From assembly GCF_004359215.1 (NCBI RefSeq), contig NC_090616.1:2967138-3031137 (forward strand): a stretch of DNA of 64,000 bases, written 5' to 3'. Source of the stretch: Bremia lactucae (Eukaryota > Oomycota > Peronosporomycetes > Peronosporales > Peronosporaceae). The notes below the pieces were generated by a model that ran no database searches, had not been told where the DNA came from, and worked only from the letters and a program-made list of their open reading frames with translations. The translations under genes were made by a program, and so were the position numbers. Shown piece after piece: positions 21,602 to 33,420 of the stretch; within the stretch, counting starts at the first letter, position 1; every line of letters begins with the position of its first letter.

Positions 21602-22493
21602 CTACTGCGCTCCTGCATTTCCCGAACCTTCAGTGGTGGATGCGGAATGTACGCATCTTGCACGCTGGTTCTTGCCATCACCCTTCGGGTAGAGAGTCCT
21701 CTTGCTGGACGTCTTAGCCTCAGCAGGAACTGTGGCATAGCAGTGAGCCATCATATGGCTCCGCTTGCCGCATTTGAAGCAGACTATGTCTGCGTTGCCC
21801 AACTCCATAGGAGTGGCATCCGAAATTTCGGCCGACAGCTTATACCAAGCAGTCGTCGAGGCACTGTTGAAGGATTGCATCTCAACCAAATAAAGTTGGA
21901 TTGACTCTTCCATCATCGACGGCACCTTTCCAAAAAGAGCCTGTCGCGATGGGCCGTGCCGCAGTCCGTTCATGAACGTGGGCACCTTAATTTGTTCCGG
22001 TACTAAAAATGGACGCCGACAGCGAGCGCATCTCCTGCCCAAATTCTTTCAGGGATTGTTCGCCTTCAAGCTCCAAAGAAGCGCGCCTGAAGCAACACTT
22101 CGTTGTCCGGCGGCTTATACATGGCGCGAATCTTGTCATAAAGATCGCCCATGAAGGGAACGCCTTAACGTCCGCAATAAGCGCCGAGTGAGCCCACTCT
22201 GAGGCCTTACCACACAAATGCGACAGCCAGTGGTCAATTGTTTGCGCTGCAATTCCATCGACCTTGGGCCGATCCACCCGAATGGGCCTCGGCTGATGCG
22301 GCCGGGAGGAGAGCATATTAACAGTCCTGTTGAAAGCCTCGCTCCGAGCCTGCTCACGCTTTAGCTCATTCTGGGTGTTCGTGACGGACTCCGCTGCAGC
22401 ATGGCTCTGTGCCTCGGACGCCCTTCGCTGTCTGAGTACAAACGCCTCAAACAACTTCAAATGAGGAACATGTTGCTCAGGAGGGCTGCCCAA
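21602..22493 (-). pseudogene. F3 gag with CCHC zinc knuckle
   Basis: Two overlapping frames. 22493-21987 holds the N-terminal helical region (ASEAQSHAAAESVTNTQNEL), then DGIAAQTIDHWLSHLCGKAS and KEFGQEMRSLSAS. 22042-21602 continues with VPTFMNGLRHGPSRQALFGK and the zinc knuckle CFKCGKRSHMMAHC (C-x2-C-x4-H-x4-C), then a basic tail. The + strand copy is at 51780-52620. Confidence 0.87.
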
Positions 22494-22504
22494 GAGCTTG
22501 GCTC

Positions 22505-23465
22505 CGTGAACGCGATGTCAAGCGCATAGGACAAGCAAAATCAAAATGCAGACTTAAATGGTCGGAACAACAATGAACGCTTTAGAGAAGGTAATAAATA
22601 TCGCTTCCTTACCTAAAAATGCAGTTTCTGTGGTACTACAAAATTATTGCCGCGTTTGATTGGGCCCGTTTACGATGGTCGAGTAGGTTGGAGACCTTAA
22701 TTATAGGGTCACACTCCCGCCGTATTTGAAGGCGCACCCCGTCTTTTACGTGGGTCGTCTGAAACGGTATATTGATCCAGAAGATATCACGTATCCTTAT
22801 CCGTCCAAGGAGACCGATGGTGACGCCGACTGTGATTGGTCAGGTGAAAGAGACGAGGAAGATATAATACTTCCAGCCAAATGACTCCTCCCGTTACGAT
22901 ACGGACTTGGAGAGCGAGGGGGAATACGCGTAACGCGGATTCCTCAGCATTAGCTTTTTTCAAAAGGTCCAGCCGAAGTTTCAGCCTTTGGTAACCCTAA
23001 CGATCCTTCGAGCAACCATCGTGGAGATCCGAAGTCAGTCGCGAAAGTTGACTTTCGAGACCCCCGATCCGTCGTTCAGCAGTGCTCAATGCCCGCGACT
23101 GAACGGAAGTGGGATTGGCTGCCGCGGGCAGGTAAGCGAAATCGCCGCTCCTATCGGGCACCGCCTGCACCGATGGATGCTGCTGGGAACCAACGCTTTC
23201 TTGATGGAAGGTTAATTGCCCACCGCTCCGTGCAGCGAAAGCACCAAATTCTCGTCCAGTGGAGAGGATACCCAAAGAATATTGACTCCTGGGAACTTTT
23301 CGGCGCGTTGCGAGTCGACTTACCGGGTCTGGTGTCTGCCTACGAGAAAGAGCACCAATGGTCGCCCCGCAAGTTCCGAATGGACGGCGTGATAAGAAGA
23401 ATCAGGGGTAAAGTACCACCCATGAGTTCTCTCACAAGCGAGCGAAGTTAAGTCGCTGCGACCGT
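22505..23465 (+). pseudogene. F3 pol 3' end: integrase C-terminus and chromodomain
   Basis: A + strand fragment placed head-to-head with the minus-strand gag at 22493. About 22640-22780 encodes KLLPRLIGPFTMVE and HPVFYVGRLKRYIDPED. 23089-23451 is a chromodomain in one open frame: RSYRAPPAPMDAAGNQRFLD, QILVQWRGYPKNIDSWE, LRVDLPGLVSAYEKEH. The opposite strand of the same bases is the end of aORF3. Confidence 0.85.
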
Positions 23466-24190
23466 TTTTTTGCCACATCGAAATGTGGCTGAAAGCGGCG
23501 CAGGAATTCCGCTTCTAATGGTCGGATTCATCCGAATGCAACACGACCGGGATCGGGGAAATACGACCGAGTGATTTCTCCTGTGCCTTTCATGAGCTAT
23601 ATATGCCATAATAGTTATGTGCATCTTGAGTATTGAACTCTAGGCGACGCACTAGTGCCATTCGAATAAGGTCATTCTGATGGAGATGGCATCGGTGGTA
23701 TGCCATCAGTCACATAGCCGCGTTCGATACGGCTTAATTGTGAAACCGACTGAACATGTTCACGTGCTGTCGGTAAAGCTGTAAGGTCAGGCTCTTCTGC
23801 GTCAGATTCATTGTGTTTGATGGTCTGAACGAAAGGTGTTGTGATTCTACCCAACTGAGCAGCAGCTGTCCTTTTATGGGCAGCGCTCTCAAACAAATGG
23901 TCGCTGCGCTAGCTAGCGCAGACGACAAGACAATTGCTTTGTTGACGATAGGCAAGTTGGCCTTCGCAACGTTGGGCGTCTCCATGTAAGATGTATAGGC
24001 AAGTTGGCCTTTGCAACGTTGAGGGTCTCCATGTGAACTCTGAATGGACAATCTAGCGCAATTCATCTTCCCTAATAGCTCGCTGTACTTATCACTACAA
24101 TGAGGTGATGGCAGCGGTGTCGACTCATTGTAGTCAACAATGAGCGACGGATCTAGATCCTCACTGCGCAGTGGGATGGATCGTTATGCC
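22997..24190 (-). pseudogene. F3 antisense ORF (aORF3), copy b
   Basis: Runs antisense from near the polypurine tract into the chromodomain. Near 24150-24100 it has IVDYNESTPLPSPH. 24066-23734 carries an inserted 47-bp duplication followed by RALPIKGQLLLSWVES. 23275-22997 is open opposite the chromodomain and reads SVGSQQHPSVQAVPDRSGDF, then RALSTAERRIGGLESQLSRL, a heptad-like coiled coil. The order of blocks matches copies a and c. Broken by frameshifts. Confidence 0.55.
23948..24041. repeat. 47-bp tandem duplication in aORF3
   Basis: ataggcaagttggcctt is repeated 47 bp later (23948 and 23995) with flanking sequence through gtctccatgt. Copies a and c have only one unit. The length shifts the frame. 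Confidence 0.85.
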
Positions 24191-24490
24191 AAGTTAACAG
24201 CGACAGCAGCGTCTGTCGCCGTTGTAACTGTGGCACTATGCGCCTGTACCGTTTCACGCACGAAGCGCACGAAACACACGCGGTTGTGTGGGTGTGTGTG
24301 GGTGTCTTTGCGGACGAAACATCAGCTTTGCCACTTAGGTGACATTTTGGCGTGTGATGTCACCCGGGTAGGTGCACACACACTGGTCGCTAAAGGAGTG
24401 CCTGAGTGCGACGTAAGCGGCCGCTGTCCCACTTTCCTCTCGTTAATGATTTACAACATGTAAAATTCGCTCTTAAAGAGTGGGGGTTGG

Positions 24491-24796
24491 TGAAACGGAC
24501 TATAGTTGGCCTTTGTTATACAAACCCATTCAGTACACTTTATGTACTTAACGGGATGGTCAATTACTTCATGTGAAGTACTTAATCGTTCCCCGTGGTC
24601 TGATGCACAAAGTGACCCACCCTTGTGTATGTGATGTATTCACATACACAAGGGATGACGGCTAGCATCATCCGTAATCCGAGGTATTTAGAATATCTCT
24701 CACTGCACGTGATAAAAGACGGTCAAACCGCTTCCTCACTGTGCTTGTAAGTGGTGCTTAAGTAGAGCGTGGCTGCTAAAGAAGCGCCCGCCTACA
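24491..24796 (+). mobile_element. LTR3-type 3' LTR, shortened
   Basis: Starts tgaaacggactatagttggc after a G-rich tract (24472-24490) and ends gcccgcctaca. Compared with 16091-16646 it lacks roughly 250 bp internally. Together with 22505-24490 it forms the 3' part of a + strand F3 copy. Its last base abuts the mitochondrial-type insertion. Confidence 0.78.
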
Positions 24797-24805
24797 GACA
24801 TCATA

Positions 24806-24888
24806 TGGAGAACGTAGGATTTGAACCTACGCAGAAAATTATCTAACAAATTTACAGTCTGCCGCTTTTAACCATTCAGCATGTCACC
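24806..24888 (-). tRNA. tRNA-Tyr (GUA), mitochondrial type, partly decayed
   Basis: On the minus strand the anticodon arm reads gcaga-ctgtaaa-tttgt (anticodon GTA), followed by an extended variable arm and a perfect T arm (gtagg-ttcaaat-cctac). The acceptor stem pairs only in part (ggtgaca against gttctcc), so it is probably a decayed copy. Confidence 0.65.
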
Positions 24889-24910
24889 TATACAATATAT
24901 AACCGATATT

Positions 24911-24985
24911 TGTAATTTATGGGATTTGAACCCATAATACTTGCAAGGAGATAAATGATCTACCAATTAATCGATAATAATAATA
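24911..24985 (-). tRNA. tRNA-like remnant, anticodon uncertain
   Basis: The minus strand shows a D-arm-like gat-taattggtag-atc and a good T arm (atggg-ttcaaat-cccat). The anticodon arm and acceptor stem do not pair well. A loop cttgcaa would suggest Ala(UGC), but this is weak. Confidence 0.35.
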
Positions 24986-25479
24986 ATGATTGTTAATTCT
25001 ATGATTATTCCCACAGAAATATTAAATACTGCCTCCGAGTCCACTTTTTGAAAGCAAAAAAACGGATGCTGATTTTTAAATAAATCAGTTTTACGAACCA
25101 TTAAATCTTTGGGTGAGTTTTCCAAAGATTCACATAAAATAGATAAAAAGTGCTTTAGAGACTTTGAAGAAGTTTAATGAGAATTCACTTAATTTATCGA
25201 AGGAAGAAATTACATTTTCATGACAATTAAGATAATTATATAGCCTTTCATTAAATTTCATTGATTTTATAGTTTTTTTATTTTTTTATTATAGAAAATG
25301 TTAATAAAGATAGATATGACATAAATTAAGGTTATTAGCATTTTCCTAATTAGGAGTATATAGTTTATTACTGGTGGTTGGTCAAGTGTGTCGTATTCTT
25401 TTAAGGGGCACTTAGATCAACTGAACAAAATAGGATTTCTCTTATTTCAGTAATTATTTGTGTTAATTAATCTCAAAAT

Positions 25480-25553
25480 GAATGTATAGCTTAGTTGATT
25501 AGAGCACCGGACTTTTAATCCGATGGTCTTGGGTTCAAAACCCAATACATGTA
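25480..25553 (+). tRNA. tRNA-Lys (UUU), mitochondrial type
   Basis: D stem gctt/gagc, anticodon arm ccgga-cttttaa-tccga (anticodon TTT), T arm ttggg-ttcaaaa-cccaa, and acceptor gaatgta against tacatgt with five pairs, one G-T and one mismatch. Discriminator A. The 3' part lies in an 18-bp perfect palindrome (25541-25558). Confidence 0.75.
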
Positions 25554-25639
25554 TTGGGATAACAAGCTTACTCCCTTATGTCAAACACCACTTAACGGGG
25601 AGGTCAATTTCCTTCAGCATGCTGGTTACTAAACCCAAC

Positions 25640-28600
25640 AGTTTTACCTGGCTCGTTCCGTCGTACTTATTAATTGAAGCCTGAATTTACGACTTCTGTG
25701 TCTTAACTTTTATTTAACACGAAATATCTTGCATTTTATAAATTGTTTCGATTGAGCTTGTATAATTTACATGTGGGCAAGGTCCTCGCGGCGCGGCGCG
25801 CAATGTTCCTAACGATTCTTTGGAAAGTAATGATCCCACCTTCGCGAGACAACAAAAGGGTTATTGGCGTGAGTCACCAAAATAATCGGTCAGTAAGTTC
25901 GACATTGAAAAGTCTAAGCTAATTTGCCCCAATTTTGAGAATGTTATTAGTGAGCGTGGCTCATTATTTGTTGGTGAAAAGGCACGGACTCCGTTGAGTG
26001 ATACTCGTCGTAATAACGAACCACTGAATGCTGAAAGAATTTTGGGCCTAAGGCCGAGTCAATAAAGATGTAATCTCCCAGATGCACGTGAAGTGGAACG
26101 TATATAAATGGCGAACACTTAATTACACTTGTTAATAGTGTGACTGCAAAGTGGATGGGGATATTAGCCTTGAGGCTACCCTCTCGCCATATGCTCTTTT
26201 AGTGCTAGACAAAAAGTCTGACAAGAAGTTTGGCCAGGCCTTAGAGGCGGATGACTTATCCGAAATGGTGGTCATTCGACCAGACACTGATTAAAATATC
26301 GTCGCTTCTTGATGAAGCCGTCCTGGCATGGTACAAGAAAGTAAATCTCTCCATGCAACACCGACATTTGTGTCAAGAAGCCAAATGGCAGATGGCATGG
26401 ATATAAAAAGCCAAATGCTGCTAGCATACCATCACAGACTTCAAAAGGACGTTTTTCAGAACAATATGGTGGGATGTACAATGTACGGTGCGCTCGACTT
26501 AATCGATGGTTATTGTCAGTTGCTCATGCGAGCGAGCGACATCCCGCCTATAGTGGTTGGTAATGCCACAAAGCTTTCCAATGTCTTGGCTACTTTTAAT
26601 CATCTAGTGATGCAACTGTGCCACCCTCATAGAGCTTATGCACATACATACTTCGATGACATTTTTGTTACAGTTGCCCAAAACAGGGCCGATCAGATGT
26701 AGAATATCACATCGCTTATTTACAAGCTGTGCTTGAGTGCCTCCGCACAAATAAGTTGGATGCCAACGCTTCGAAATGCATCTTCGGTGCAAAAGGAATT
26801 TCCTTTCTAGGCTGCTTCATTTGGAACGCGGCCTTAAAGCAGATTCTGCCAAGGTAAAAGCCATAGTCGATTGGCCGGTTTCAAAAAATCAAAAGAACTT
26901 ACGTAAGTGGCTAGACCTAGCCAACTACGTGCACAAGTACAGCGAAAATTAGGCTGATACGGCCCGGCTATTATCCAACCTTCGGAAGGATATCAATTTG
27001 TGCTGGACAACCATCGAAAATGATGTTTTGAAGCAGTAAAGAACAGTCTGATTCATGCTCCGATTTGGGCCCTCTCAAATCCAAATTGGCCTTTCAGTGT
27101 CGTCTGTGACGCATCCGATTTTGTTTTATAGACACTGCCTATGTTAGAATCGGATGCGTCACAGACGACACTGAAAGGCCAATTTGGATTTGGGAGGCAG
27201 TGTATCTGTTGCATGAAAACAGATGAAGATGGACGGGAACGCGTAATTGCGTTCGAGCCTAGACAGCTTGAAGCTGCAGAAAAAACTATCCTGTTCATAA
27301 CGAAGGTTGCTGGCCATGAAGTATGCTCTTGCCATATTCCGAGTACATCTGCTTGGCTCCAAGCCTTTTGTAATCTCTACAGATCATGCGTATTTACGAA
27401 CAGCGACTAATTTGCCTCATCTCTTCCAAAGAACGGCTCGATGGCTTTCTTTCTTCGCCGAATACAACTTTGAAGGAAAGTATAACCCGGAAAGCGAAAT
27501 GTTTTGGGTGATGCATTATCACTCCGCCCTGAAAATTAGCTTGTTTATGTGACAGCTGCGACGTCACCGATCACTGATCAAATCCATTCGGCATATGCCA
27601 CGGATGACTAGTGCGTGGCTCTGCTTTTTGCTCTTGGCAGCAAGGAGTTTTAAGACTCGGATTTTATAATGTTGGCTTGTTCAAGAGGAAGCTTACATCG
27701 CTATTCTACTGATAAAGCATTTTGTTCTATTCGGCTGATGCGCGGAATTTCCGCGCAACATCGCTCCTCACGATGTGGAAATAAATTATAGAATCCTCTG
27801 TGAGGCACGCAATCCTATTTGTAGTGGTCATCTCGGTCGAGAAAAGACCTACGGCTCTGTGAGCCAAATTTTTTGGTGACGCAAATTTTATTAATGGGTC
27901 AGCACCTGTGTTCATACATACGAAACTTGTCATCACCCTTGGCGCACGCGATGGCAACGCTTGCCAGTTTACCCGTACCCACTGGGTGTCCGGAGTCCAT
28001 TGGTATGGATTTTGTGTTTCGCCTACCGAAAGATTCGACCAGTAACACGAGCATCGTAGTCTTTGCTGACCATTTAAGCGAATTGGCTCGTTTTGCGGCT
28101 GTACCGGATACCATTGATGGTGAGGGTACAGCGAGGATGTTTATTGATCGTGTATTTCGTCAACGCTGGTAACCCGTGGCAATTGTCTCCGACAGAGATC
28201 CCCTTCTCACGGGTATCTTCTGGAAGTCGATTTTCCGAGTGCTTGGCACCAGATTAGACATGTCCACGGCGGATTATCCTCAGTATAAATGGTCAAACTC
28301 CACGTGTTTATAGCGTCATTGAAGGCGTTCTGCGCAGCGTATGTGCTGTGACGTCAATGCACTGGACCACAGTTCTCCCGGCTGTTGCGTTTGCGTTGAA
28401 CAACGCTGTGAATGCCTTTACAGGTTATACTCTGTTTTACGTGAACGGTCTCACACACCCATACGTTCCATGAGCGCTAAAACTACGTGGTTCAGGGCTA
28501 GGTGGGGGAGGGATAGCCGATCGGCTTGCTGACATAAGCCCTATTACGATTGAGAAACAGGTTGACGAGTTTCTTGTAACGCGATTAATGTCCTTATACA

Positions 28601-28880
28601 TGTGCGATATGCAATGGCTGATAGCCAAGACAAACAAGAGAACAAGCGACAGAAGCTGCATTAATTCTTATATGGTCGGTGACCGAGCATTGCTTATTGC
28701 TAAAACCTTACCTAACTGCGGTCTTAAAGATCAAATTATGTCCGCGCTTTATTAAAGCATTTACGGACGTGGTCAGAAAAGGCCTAGCATACACGCTTAA
28801 CCTCCCAAGCAAGCTGCGTACCCGCCCAGTGTTCTACGTTGGCTTACTTATGCCTTTAGGGACCGCCCATATGGATTAAA
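25640..28880 (+). pseudogene. F1 element remnant: protease spacer, RT, RNase H, integrase
   Basis: Plus strand, heavily decayed. 25780-26060 matches the F1 spacer after protease (TFARQQKRYW-type text). 26328-26702 is RT (YGALDLIDGYCQLLMRASD; TYFDDIFVT, YFDD near 26650). 26750-27560 covers RT thumb and RNase H, including a foldback (27076-27192) and TDHAYLRTATNLPHLFQR near 27380. 27770-27890 is the integrase zinc region. 27990-28200 is the core (MDFVFRLPKDSTSN; IVSDRDP). 28730-28870 is the C-terminus (ARFIKAFTDVVRKGLAYTLN-like). Many frameshifts; not functional. Confidence 0.82.
27076..27192. repeat. 45-bp perfect inverted repeat inside F1 RNase H
   Basis: Left arm 27076-27120 and right arm 27148-27192 are exact reverse complements (left ends gcatccgatt, right begins aatcggatgc), with a 27-nt loop. 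The sequence is the RNase H VVCDASD region, present once in all other copies. Confidence 0.95.
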
Positions 28881-29569
28881 AGGCACTTGCGCCGATTACG
28901 TCGGCTGCACCGCAGATTGTAGCATCCTCATCAGGAGGTTCAGCTAGCTCTTAAACGAGGCTAAAAACGCTTCAACTCCACGGGCCTTGGTAAGAAATGC
29001 GGGACGGGGCGAACACGACGGCCCCTCTCCCGTTGGTTTATGTTAACGTCAACGCTAGCATTACTCTCGGAGAGATCCTTGAAATTACTCTGTCCTTGGT
29101 AATGCATACCAGCACCACCAGTAGTATGCTTACCGAAGTGACATTTACGAATACTTCGTTCCTGGTGATGCATCCTGCCTTCGTCATCACCTCTTTGGTT
29201 GTCACGTTAGAACTCGTAGGTTAAGCGGATGCGGCCCCGGGTGAACCGGGTGCCTTTACACTTGCCACTGAATCGGGCGATGACCCCGACTCGCACCAGT
29301 CACATGCACTGGGAGTAGCAGGTGACTCACTACCCACAGTCCACTTCAATGTTGATCGATGCAACATTGATATCTTTCACATTGATCAAATAGACAATGC
29401 GTGATGAGCAAGAGCTAGATTGCTCTTCGCTCGAGGAAGCCCCCTTCTTAAATAAGAGTTACTTTCAAACAAGGTGGGTATACGTGGATGGCGTAAGCCA
29501 TTCAGGAAAAGAGGTTTATACTTTATTGGAGTATGCATTAAAATGTTGACGGCAAATTCTTGAACTCGC
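28881..29569. other. Unassigned stretch between F1 and F2 remnants
   Basis: No recognisable domain. Short frames rich in Ser/Thr/Asp occur near 28997-29400 but I cannot assign them. Confidence 0.4.
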
Positions 29570-31800
29570 TCAAACTTGTAAACGGGTGGACGTATCCGCG
29601 AAGTTTACTTCGAGGATACGTTTTGCACGTTTTGTCTGACTATCTGTCGCAGGATGGTCAGATGTTGACATCTTCAACTGTATTTTAAGCAAATTAAACA
29701 CAGTTTGCCAAACCTCAGCGGTGTGCAGGGGGTCTCGATTCAAGACCAATTCACGGGGTAAGCCATGGAGGCGAAATATCGTGTCAAAAAAGTTACGAGC
29801 ACAGCTTTCGGCTGCGATTGACTCCGGGACTGCAGCAAGATGTACCATCTTGCTAAAGTGATTAACAATCACCATGATAGCATTATTCTTGTGATCAACT
29901 TTGGATTTTCGAAGACAATGTCCATAAATGCGGGCTGCCAACACTCTGTCGGGACAGGCAGTGGTTGAATCGGAGCACAGAATGAAGCACTGGGCTTCAC
30001 CCGTTAAAAACTTCGCAAGCACGTATGTACTTGCGGATGAACTCATACTGGCGTGGTCAGTAGAAGTCGCGACTTATCGCGAGGTAAGTCTTTTAATAAC
30101 GATGACCACTTATAAGTGCGTTGTGGCACTCATACATGATGCGTAAACGCAAATCATTATGGGTAAGAATGACGACACAAGGTGTGTCACCAGCAATGGC
30201 TGTGTAGTACAATAAACCATTGCGTGTTGTGTATCGATCTGTTGAGGATCGATACGATTTTTATATTCCTTCCAAGAATTGTTACGATGGATTTCAAACG
30301 TGATCGATCAAACGTTTAAGAACCTTATCTTTTTGATAGGATCTTCTAACGTCGTCAAGTAATGTTGACAACGGCATATTGATTGTTGCGTTAGTGGGCT
30401 CATGCTCACTGTTGATTGTTGCAACAGTGGGCTAATCCTCATTGTTGTTTTGCGCAGCCGTTTAAAATCGACCGGCGCAAAAGGGCATCAGCGACGACGC
30501 TAAGTCTTTCTGGTTTGGATTCCGCGGAGAAGATATACTCCGCAATGACAACCATCTCGCCATTCTTTGCGAGAGATGTGGACTGTTTACGGCCGTACGT
30601 AAAGATGCATGGTCCGTTTAAACAATGAACGGTCTATCTTCCAAGAGATAGACCCTAAACTTAGCCAGTACGTATTTCATGGCAACGGGTTTCTTGTCAT
30701 GCACAGGGTAATTGCGTTCAGCTGGTTGAAGGCATGCTCTGCGCCGTCTGTGTCAAATTGCATTAATGCACTGCCGATTGCGAAATCGCTGGCGTCACAG
30801 ACCACATGAAATGGTCTGTCTCGGTCCGCAATCGCCAGGATTGGCGATTGCATCAAGTTTTGCTTGATACCCTCAAACGAACGCTGGCACTCAGCATTCC
30901 ATGACCACTTTACACTTTCTTCAACAAAGAAGAAAGATGTTCCATCATTTCAGCATAATTGCGTGAGTACTCGTGCAGGTACGCTGCTAAGTGGAGGAAT
31001 GTACGAGGTCCCTTTACACCGACTGGCACAGGCTTATCGGTGATCACCTTGATCTTTTCCTGATCCGGGCGTACAACGTGATCACCCACAATGCACCAAA
31101 AAAGTGGTATTTTGCTTGCAGCGAATATACACTTTAAGATTTGCATACAACTTATGCTTACACATAAGTGTGAAAAACTTTCGGATTTGCATACAACTTA
31201 TGCTTACGCATAAGTGTGAAAAACTTTCGGACCTGGGTGCGATGTATTTAATGTCCGACTTCCCGTAATGGCTCTGTTATGAAGAAGACGGTATCAAAAT
31301 AGCTCGGGGCAAAATCCCGCACCGATCTTAACAGATTGCTTACACATCTGTTGAATGTTACAGGAGCATTACGAAGCCCCTATGGCAAAAGCTTGCCTAT
31401 AGCATTCCGATTCGGGTGCTTACTGCTGTAAACCGGATATTTTGTTCACGTGTAACGATCTGATAGAATCCATCCATCAAATCTATTGTTGAAAAGATGG
31501 CAATCTTTAACATTCTATCTATGATTTCGTCTTTTCGTGGTATCGCATTGAGCCGGTACCGTTGCAGCATTCAATTTTTTGAACGCATGCACAATCTGCC
31601 ACCTTCATGTTGCTTTACGCAAACAGAAGGTCAGAGCGCTATGTGGAGAGATTGACTCTCTCAGATGGCCCGATGCTATGCTATCGGCAAAGAATTTGTC
31701 AATCGCTAATACTTGTTTACGAGGCAATGGCCACTGCTTCATCTTGAATTTGATCAAATCCTAATATAAATATTTGTCTATAAAGAATTTCAGGATCGGG
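29570..31800 (-). pseudogene. F2 pol remnant: RT, RNase H, integrase
   Basis: Minus strand, same order as 12549-8849 but more decayed. RT near 31640-30900 (a 46-bp duplication breaks the frame at 31138-31229). The RT thumb is in 31146-30910 (KCIFAASKIPLFWCIVGDHV). RNase H lies near 30840-30500. Integrase core in 30046-29570 reads NAIMVIVNHFSKMVHLAAVP, LHGLPRELVLNRDPLHTAEV (catalytic Asp in a changed LNRD context, SDR elsewhere) and STSDHPATDSQTKRAKRILE. Confidence 0.83.
31138..31229. repeat. 46-bp tandem duplication in F2 RT
   Basis: gatttgcatacaacttatgc begins two adjacent 46-bp units differing at one base. The unit is not a multiple of three. Confidence 0.92.
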
Positions 31801-33420
31801 ACGTATAACGTTCAATCCGAGTCTTCTCATCGAGGACACTTTGTCCATCGATGAGCTGCTGATAATCCGTTCGCTCTCAGGAAATACTATTGCCTACCGA
31901 ATATGGGCCACGTAGTTGTCATCTGTGACTCGAACACAGATCTGTTAGACTTTGTCACTACGTAGATCCGGCAAGAGTCGTGTCATTTTTAGCGTTGGCA
32001 ATTGAGTTATCTCGGAAGTTAACTTCGAAGGTGGTATCAGGTCAAGTGTGTAAGCACCAGCGCTCAACTCGTTGTTTACTCAGATATTTAATGTATCAGT
32101 TCCTCTTTGAAAATTATTTCCAAAGGTACCTGGAAACCGTTGACCACAAGTTTCTGGGGACTTATACCAGCAGATTCTTAGGAGCTTATTCCCTCAAGTT
32201 CTATTTAGAAGTTATACTCCCAACTGTCTCCAGCTGTGGTTGCGCAACCGCAGCGAGATCCTCACGATCGAATCTTCAGTCGACCAAGAACTTTCGCACT
32301 GCGTTTCAATTTTTTTTAGATGTTGCTTTTCTAGCAGGCATCCTTGTTTCGTACCACTCAACTTATTCGAGTGGTCGAACTTCGGCTCTGCCTGTGCTTG
32401 TGCACAGCCGTCGGTAACTATGTCCACGTCACAATGGTGGACCTTCGACACTGCCTATGCTGTACACAGCCGTCGGGATCTAACTCTACAGTGTGATGGA
32501 TGTCACACTGAGGTCTTGTGCAGTCGTGCAAACGACCGAGCCACAAGTGAGGTTATCGCTTGTGGACGCTCCAAGACGTTCATCAGATGACCATCCGATG
32601 AACGAGAGGCAGCCATCGTCACGAGTTAACGCTGCCAGTTTAAGCATGGTTCGTACTTTCTGAGCCATTAATCCAAGAATGACATCAAAGTTGTTATCTA
32701 AATCCAGTACGATGAAATTATCATCGTATTGTTTAACCTGACAATGTGTGTTTTGGATACCAACTACACGTTTCTTTACTGTTAGAGATGCGCTTTTGAT
32801 AGGCGCACTGTCATCCTCGTTAGAGAGATATCGCGCTTAAAAAAACTTGGGTCTGTGATCTTCTAGCGATTGGCGTCGCCCTGACATCAATCGTGGATCC
32901 TGGTCCGACACTTCGGACTCGGGCATCCCGTGTCGAATGAAATTATTTGACGCCCCACAAATCGACTAGGGACCTTACTGACAATTTATTCGCCACTCTA
33001 ATTTTTAAAGTGACGAGGTTAACCTCATCACCTGAACCACTTTCACACAATGTTTGTATGCGAGGAGCAACTTTTGTTGAAAGGAAAGCAAATTCTTTTG
33101 ACGTTGCTGGATCAGTAGGGCGCTCCGTACTACCGGCCCCCACTATTTTTTGACGATCCGCCTTCCGTTGCGATTTCGCAACAGTGCCGGACTCGCGTCC
33201 TCTACCGTTTCTAGCGGGAGATCGATCGTTTCGCTCAGTATTTCTATGTATTGGGCGTGGGGCAATACACGCATAAGCGTAGTGGCCCACCTTTAAGAAC
33301 GTTTGCATTTTTGCAACTTGAAGAGCGAGGTTTCTCGCTCTCCATTTACGAGAAGTCCAAAAGTTCTGAACCGCCATTTTCTTGCCGTCTGCTTAAACGA
33401 TAAGGACCGGAATGGACAAA
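31801..33420 (-). pseudogene. F2 gag-protease remnant
   Basis: 33377-32943 reads as the 3' part of Gag with a degenerate zinc-knuckle region (HYAYACIAPRP) and an Arg/Asn-rich basic tail (NRDRSPARNGRGRESG-like). Around 32720-32640 the minus strand reads LDLDNNFDVILGLMAQKVRT, the C-terminal end of a retropepsin. 32451-31800 is the charged linker toward RT, comparable to 12278-11877. Broken frames throughout. Confidence 0.65.

Larger units (their letters stand above)
24797..25570. other. Probable nuclear insertion of mitochondrial DNA
   Basis: An AT-rich stretch unlike the flanking transposons. It contains a tRNA-Tyr with a long variable arm (organellar type; nuclear eukaryotic tRNA-Tyr is short), a second tRNA-like piece and a tRNA-Lys(UUU), within about 750 bp. 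No clear protein gene lies between them. The left edge touches the LTR end at 24796. Confidence 0.65.

Noticed and set aside
24140..24463. 108-codon + strand frame with Cys and basic residues
   Set aside because: It lies opposite the start of aORF3 and its upstream region, has no match in copies a and c, and spans LTR-proximal sequence.
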